From positions 1 through 21,300 of the forward strand of contig MCFE01000992.1 in assembly GCA_002104905.1 (NCBI GenBank): 21,300 nt of DNA, written 5' to 3'. A program made the position numbers and the translations under genes. The notes beneath the pieces are model-generated. The model did no database searches. It saw only the letters and a program-made list of their open reading frames with translations, and was not told where the DNA came from. Source of the DNA: Basidiobolus meristosporus CBS 931.73. Lineage: Eukaryota > Basidiobolomycota > Basidiobolomycetes > Basidiobolales > Basidiobolaceae. Shown here piece by piece: positions 17,881-21,300 of the stretch (its first letter is position 1; each line of letters opens with the position of its first letter).

Positions 17881-19323
17881 AGTGTCAATAATTCCAAGCT
17901 GCCGGCATTATGACAGACTCACTGCAGGATCCTGATAGCTGATCTGGATTGAATCCACCTGCAGGACCTAGTTATTTTTTGTAGGGACAAAAGGGCTAGA
18001 CTCTACTGAGACCTTTGCACTGGTGGCCAAGTTTAATACAATCAGATTAATATTTTCTATTGCAGCCAAATATCAGTTTTATAATTATCTAACAGATGTC
18101 AACACTGCACTCTTCAATGCGGAGCTTGACAAGGATGTGTACATGGACCAGCCTGATGGTTTTGCAGACCAAAATAGTCCCAATTTGGTCTGCAAGCTTA
18201 AAAAATCTCTATATGGTCTCAAACAATCAGTAAGAGCCTGAAACTGCAAGATAGAATCTTACTTGGAATCTTTGAGTTTCTAAAGCAGTACTACCAACTG
18301 TAGTATCTACTAAGAGCCAGATAGAGCAAACCTGGTGCTATTATCTCTATTTGTGGATGATCTTATTACAGCCACCTAGGACAAGACTAAATCCAGCCTA
18401 CCCACGGAGTTCTAGATACTCATATAGGAGAGCTCAGTTACTACCTAGGGATAAAGCTTGCCATAGACAGGTGTACCCAGACTATCACCCTAAGCCAGTC
18501 CAAGTATATTCAAGATATACTTAAAAAGTACCAAATGATAGATTGCAAAACAGCAGCTACCCCAATGGAGCCAAAACATAACTTGGTCAAAACTCTACCA
18601 AATCAAGGGAGCTTGGTATCATCCAAAATGCCAGAATTCCCTTACCAATCTATGATCCTCAGTCTGATATATATCATATTTGGAACATGTCCAGATATCT
18701 TATACTCTGTGCAGGTTGTCAGCCAGCATAATCAGAACTATGGATCTGATCATACTGCAGCAGTTGAACAGACTTTTAGATACCTAAATAGATCTACTGA
18801 CTTCTGTGTAATGTACACCCAATAAGGATTTAGAACAGGTTCTTGTGGGATACTCTGATGCTGATTGTGAGCAAAATTTAGAAGACAGAAGATGCTAAAA
18901 AAGCTACAGCTTTATTTACTGTAAAGGAACAATTTCATTGAATATAAGAAAGCAACCAACTGTAGCACTTTCCACCACAAAGGCCAAGTATTTGGCAGCC
19001 TGTGAAGCTACAAAAGAAGCAATGTGGTTAAGAAAGCTTTTCCAAAACTCAGGCATATGTTAGAAAGCACCAATTACTTTATCTCAAGATAATCAAGGAT
19101 GTATACAATGAGGTAGAAATCTAACTTTTCATGCTAGAACTGAGGACCTGGATATTAGACATTATTTCATACATGAAGCTATAGAGAATAACTTTGTTAA
19201 CTTAGTTTACTGTTCTACAGATGAAATGATTGCAGACATATTTACCAAACCATTTGCTAGAGACAAATTTGAATATCTTAGGTCACAATTAGGACTAGTC
19301 AATACAAGCATTTAGTTGAGTGG
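17881..19323 (+). pseudogene. copia-4 (+): integrase tail, RT and RNase H
   Basis: A decayed integrase tail (about 17881-17995, parallel to the - strand copy 9399-9320) leads into RT sequence. 'FSIAAKYQFYNYLTDVNTAL' and 'DKDVYMDQPDGFADQNSPN' (18049-18180) precede 'LVCKLKKSLYGLKQS' (18185-18229). The catalytic box reads L-F-V-D-D-L (18347-18365) with both Asp kept, the only intact RT box in the window. 'KYQM' leads to 'AATPMEPKHNLVKTLPNQGS', then 'VGYSDAD' (18846-18866). RNase H has 'STTKAKYLAACEATKEAMWL' (18970-19030), 'LSQDNQGCIQ', 'DLDIRHYFIHEAIENN' and 'MIADIFTKPFARDKFEYL' (19225-19280). The front of RT ('GCRWVIKTK...') is missing and stops are scattered. It ends just before its 3' LTR. 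Confidence 0.85.
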
Positions 19324-19671
19324 TATTATTTCAACATTTGTAACTCTGCCTAAATATTGACCAAATGTAGTCACTTAGATGATGCCTACAAATCTTAATG
19401 ATTACTGACCAGATTTCTTGTCATGATTTACTTTGAATATCTTCACCAAAATATCAGGAACACTGAGCATGAAATAGCTCTAGTTGTCCAAACAGCCCCA
19501 AACTATGCACACATGTTCTTGGGACTTCCTAAGCATATTCTACACATTTGCTATGCTAAGACCATGTGAATGTGTAATTGCTACTTTTACATCAAATAAG
19601 TCACCAAGTGAAGACCACATAATCTACTTGTTCTTCCAATCACTTCAAATATCTACAAGACTCTTAAAACA
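19324..19671 (+). repeat. copia-4 3' LTR, 348 bp
   Basis: It begins TATTATTTCAACATTTG (first G of TGTTGT changed to A) after ttgagtgg, and ends ctcttaaaaca. It aligns along its length with the LTRs at 17209 and 20532, including 'tgtccaaacagccccaaact' and 'gtgaagaccacataatctac'. The AATAAA equivalent is altered (tcaaataagt). It is followed directly by the 40-base acc-end/LTR2 junction sequence. Confidence 0.87.
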
Positions 19672-20195
19672 ATAAAGCCATAGGGTACCTACAAGAGTCA
19701 TGGGAAAAGGGTGTTATGGCAGAAAGACTGGTTGCATGGTAGATTTTAATGGAGTTACTTGTTGAGTGTGAGGTTGTGCTTAATGTTAGTGTTGGGTTTA
19801 AGGACTTGTATAGGTCAGTGCAATCAATGATAATGCTACATCTGAATATTCAATGGAAATAAACCAATTTGTATGCATGAGAAGTAAGAGAATTGGCTGA
19901 ATCAAGAAGTAAGGAGTGTGAAAAAGAGGCAACAGCCAATCAATGTATACAAATGAAGTAGATGATTCAGTGTTTGGGATCAGAAAGTGAGACAAATGGC
20001 AGAGAACCTATCAAAAACAATATAGGGACTGTTGTGATGAGATGGGTTGACAAAGTTTTTTGCAAAATCTGAGATGCAATTTTTTTCCAATGATTTTTGC
20101 AGTGTCCTTATGGCATCAATACATCTAAGTGACAGGATCTAGGTTTTGTGACAGCCTTTTGATAGGATCATCACAGTTATTTTTCATAGGGAACC
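19672..20195 (+). repeat. Short acc 3' flank plus LTR2, 5' part
   Basis: Bases 19672-19711 (ataaagccatagggtacc... to gggaaaaggg) parallel 14982-15021, the stretch between the acc stop and LTR2 in unit C. From 19712, TGTTATGGCAGAAAG... follows the 5' ~480 bases of LTR2, including 'ggaataaac'-type poly(A) sequence, 'agagaattggctgaatcaag' and 'gataggatcatcaca'. It then loses similarity at about 20195. It shows that the acc-end/LTR2 junction exists in a third place, here joined to a copia LTR. Confidence 0.65.
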
Positions 20196-20531
20196 CTAAG
20201 AGGAAAAATTAAGAAAAGGCCAGCAAAATACCATTGTAATATCAGCTGAACTCCAAGTTATCTCAATATTGACAACTCTCAATATCTCTGTTGTTAGCTT
20301 ATGAGCAGGCAAGCAAAACAAACTCTCCAGGAGGAGACTAGGCCAACGTACCATTCATGTCAAATTTGGTAATTAGCTGTCCATTGATTCCATCAAAAAT
20401 TGCATTTGAAATTTTGAACCATAAACACCAGCTGAATACCAGCTGAAATCAGATGAATTCCAAGTTTGAGACTTTTCATAGGAGCAAATATCAAACTGCA
20501 TGAATGGTTCAGGTGTAAACTGCATATATAC
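20196..20531. other. Unassigned, non-coding
   Basis: No reading frame or element similarity was recognised. The motif cagctgaa occurs three times (about 20245, 20431 and 20441), twice as the tandem ccagctgaatAccagctgaa. A short inverted repeat, tctccaggaggaga, lies near 20322. This may be the inner part of another LTR2-type repeat, but I cannot align it to the other copies. Confidence 0.4.
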
Positions 20532-20876
20532 TGTTGTAAAAATTTTTAATTCCACCTGAATACTCAACTAACTTGGTGACTCAGATCATTACCTACAGAT
20601 CTTAAAGAATACTGATCAAATTGCTTGTTGAAACTTAGAATATTCTCATCAAAACACCAGGTACCCAGAGCATGTAAATTCTCAAAGCTGTCCAAACAGC
20701 CCCAAACTTTGCATACATGTTCTTGGGACCTTCCTAAGAGTATTTTATGTGCTTGTTATGCCAAGACCATGTAAAAGGATAAATACTACTTTTACATTCA
20801 ATAAATCATTAAGTGAAGACCACATAGTCTACTTGTTCTCCAAATCACTTCCAATATCTCCAAGACTCTTACAACA
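20532..20876 (+). repeat. Lone copia LTR, 345 bp
   Basis: It runs from TGTTGTAAAAATT to AGACTCTTACAACA, so the terminal inverted repeat TGTTGTAA...TTACAACA is well preserved. It has AATAAA at 20800-20805 and 'tactacttttacattca' before it. No internal element sequence lies on either side, so it is a solo LTR or an isolated fragment. The five bases on each side (tatac and ctcac) do not match well, so no target duplication is claimed. It is the best preserved copia LTR in the window. Confidence 0.88.
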
Positions 20877-20953
20877 CTCACTACATCCAAAAGCTTCAAG
20901 CTTTGCATACATATTCTTGTGACCTTCCTAAGCCTATTGTGCTGCAAGAGGCC
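20877..20953 (+). repeat. copia LTR scrap
   Basis: The stretch 'aagctttgcatacatattct' to 'ccttcctaagcctatt' (20897-20940) matches the middle of the + strand copia LTRs. The first bases form a near-perfect inverted repeat AAAGCTT-C-AAGCTTT (20890-20904). The rest of the LTR is absent. Confidence 0.6.
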
Positions 20954-21140
20954 ATATCAGAAGTGATTGGGGAAGCAAGTATGTTGAGTGAATCTCACTC
21001 AATGATCTTTAGAATGTAAAAGGGACTTTTATACTTTTACATGGTCATGATAAAATCAATGCTGAGAATATGTATAGGGAGATCCCAAGAACATGTATGC
21101 AGAGTTTGGAGGCTTTTGGGCAACCCTAAGAAGTAGGATG
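20954..21140 (-). repeat. copia LTR fragment, 3' part (-)
   Basis: 'agaagtgattggggaagcaa' and 'acttttatacttttacatgg' match 7391-7480, the end of the - strand copia LTR. The match continues, weakening, through 'aagaacatgtatgcagagtttgg' to about 21140. With the + strand LTR just before it, this makes an inverted LTR pair. The remaining part of the LTR is missing. Confidence 0.7.
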
Positions 21141-21147
21141 CTTTTGG

Positions 21148-21216
21148 GGCTGGTAATAGCTCAAGTGGCTAGTTTTTTGCTTAGCTGCAATGAGATGAGT
21201 TCTCACTGTTACCACC
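21148..21216 (+). pseudogene. Degenerate tRNA-Ala(AGC)-like sequence
   Basis: The stretch reads ggctggtaa, then tagctcaagtgg (21157-21168), tttgcttagctgcaa (21176-21190), gagttctcact (21197-21207) and ttaccacca. This follows a eukaryotic tRNA-Ala: an A box of the form TRGCNNARNNGG, an anticodon loop with TTAGC (AGC anticodon), a worn T-arm where GTTCGA would be, and a 3' TACCACC that could pair with a 5' GGTGGTA (one extra base here). The D-stem 3' side and T-stem are broken and the length is short, so it is not a working tRNA. It could be a single tRNA relic or the head of a tRNA-derived SINE. Confidence 0.55.
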
Positions 21217-21300
21217 ACAGTACATACGTTGGATGCAGTCATAGGTTACCACCTACCCAGCTTTGGCAATGTTCAAATAAAATCCATATTCTACATAGAT
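21217..21300. other. Unassigned sequence after the tRNA-like relic
   Basis: There is no reading frame or match to the other repeats in the window. It contains aggttaccacctaccc and an A-rich aaataaaatcc. If the tRNA-like part is a SINE head, this would be its body, but the window ends before that can be judged. Confidence 0.3.

Noticed and set aside
20527-20881. Target duplication around the lone copia LTR
   Set aside because: tatac and ctcac on the two sides agree at only two of five positions, so a duplication cannot be claimed.
1-21300. CRISPR arrays, bacterial operons, riboswitches, ribosome-binding sites
   Set aside because: No regularly spaced short repeats or bacterial gene organisation were seen. 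The content is eukaryotic transposons.

Overview
This 21.3 kb window looks like a transposon graveyard from a filamentous fungus, most likely a basidiomycete (Agaricomycetes-like). I see no intact host gene. The basis is a Tnp2-type transposase of the kind common in mushroom-forming fungi, many decayed Ty1/copia elements, very few CpG dinucleotides with plentiful TpG/CpA, and stop codons and frameshifts in almost every reading frame. All homology calls come from reading translations and comparing copies by eye. No search or alignment was run.

Two systems dominate. System 1 is a repeating unit made of a Tnp2-like transposase gene and a divergently transcribed gene of unknown function (called 'acc' here). 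A direct repeat of about 0.7 kb (called 'LTR2') separates successive units. Unit A (1-868, + strand, C-terminal end only) is joined through LTR2 (907-1618) to unit B (acc, - strand, 1640-2256; tnp2, + strand, 2257-4392). Unit C is the fullest (tnp2, - strand, 9727-12872; acc, + strand, 13095-14944), with LTR2 pieces on both sides (9400-9671 and 15022-15158).

System 2 is a Ty1/copia family with LTRs of about 348 bp (TATAAATA and AATAAA motifs inside) and a primer-binding site that matches the anticodon stem-loop of initiator tRNA-Met. Its remains are: a + strand gag-pol (4393-7390) broken by a 368-bp solo LTR of another family (6025-6392); a - strand element whose two halves (7391-9399 and 15159-16820) lie either side of unit C; a + strand RNase H end plus LTR (16821-17556); a + strand RT/RNase H plus LTR (17880-19671); a lone LTR (20532-20876); and LTR scraps to 21140.

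Layout: 1-4392 tandem, truncated Tnp2 units; 4393-7390 copia (+); 7391-9399 3' half of copia (-); 9400-15158 Tnp2/acc unit C, which holds its own 652-bp LTR-like insertion (11706-12357); 15159-16820 5' half of copia (-); 16821-19671 copia (+) fragments split by an LTR2 piece; 19672-20195 LTR2 5' part; 20196-20531 unassigned; 20532-21140 copia LTRs; 21148-21216 a degenerate tRNA-Ala-like sequence.

Nothing here looks able to make a working enzyme as it stands. The most interesting signals are the Tnp2/acc pair bounded by LTR-like repeats, the unknown acc gene with its 69-codon tandem duplication, and the tRNA-Ala relic at the right end.
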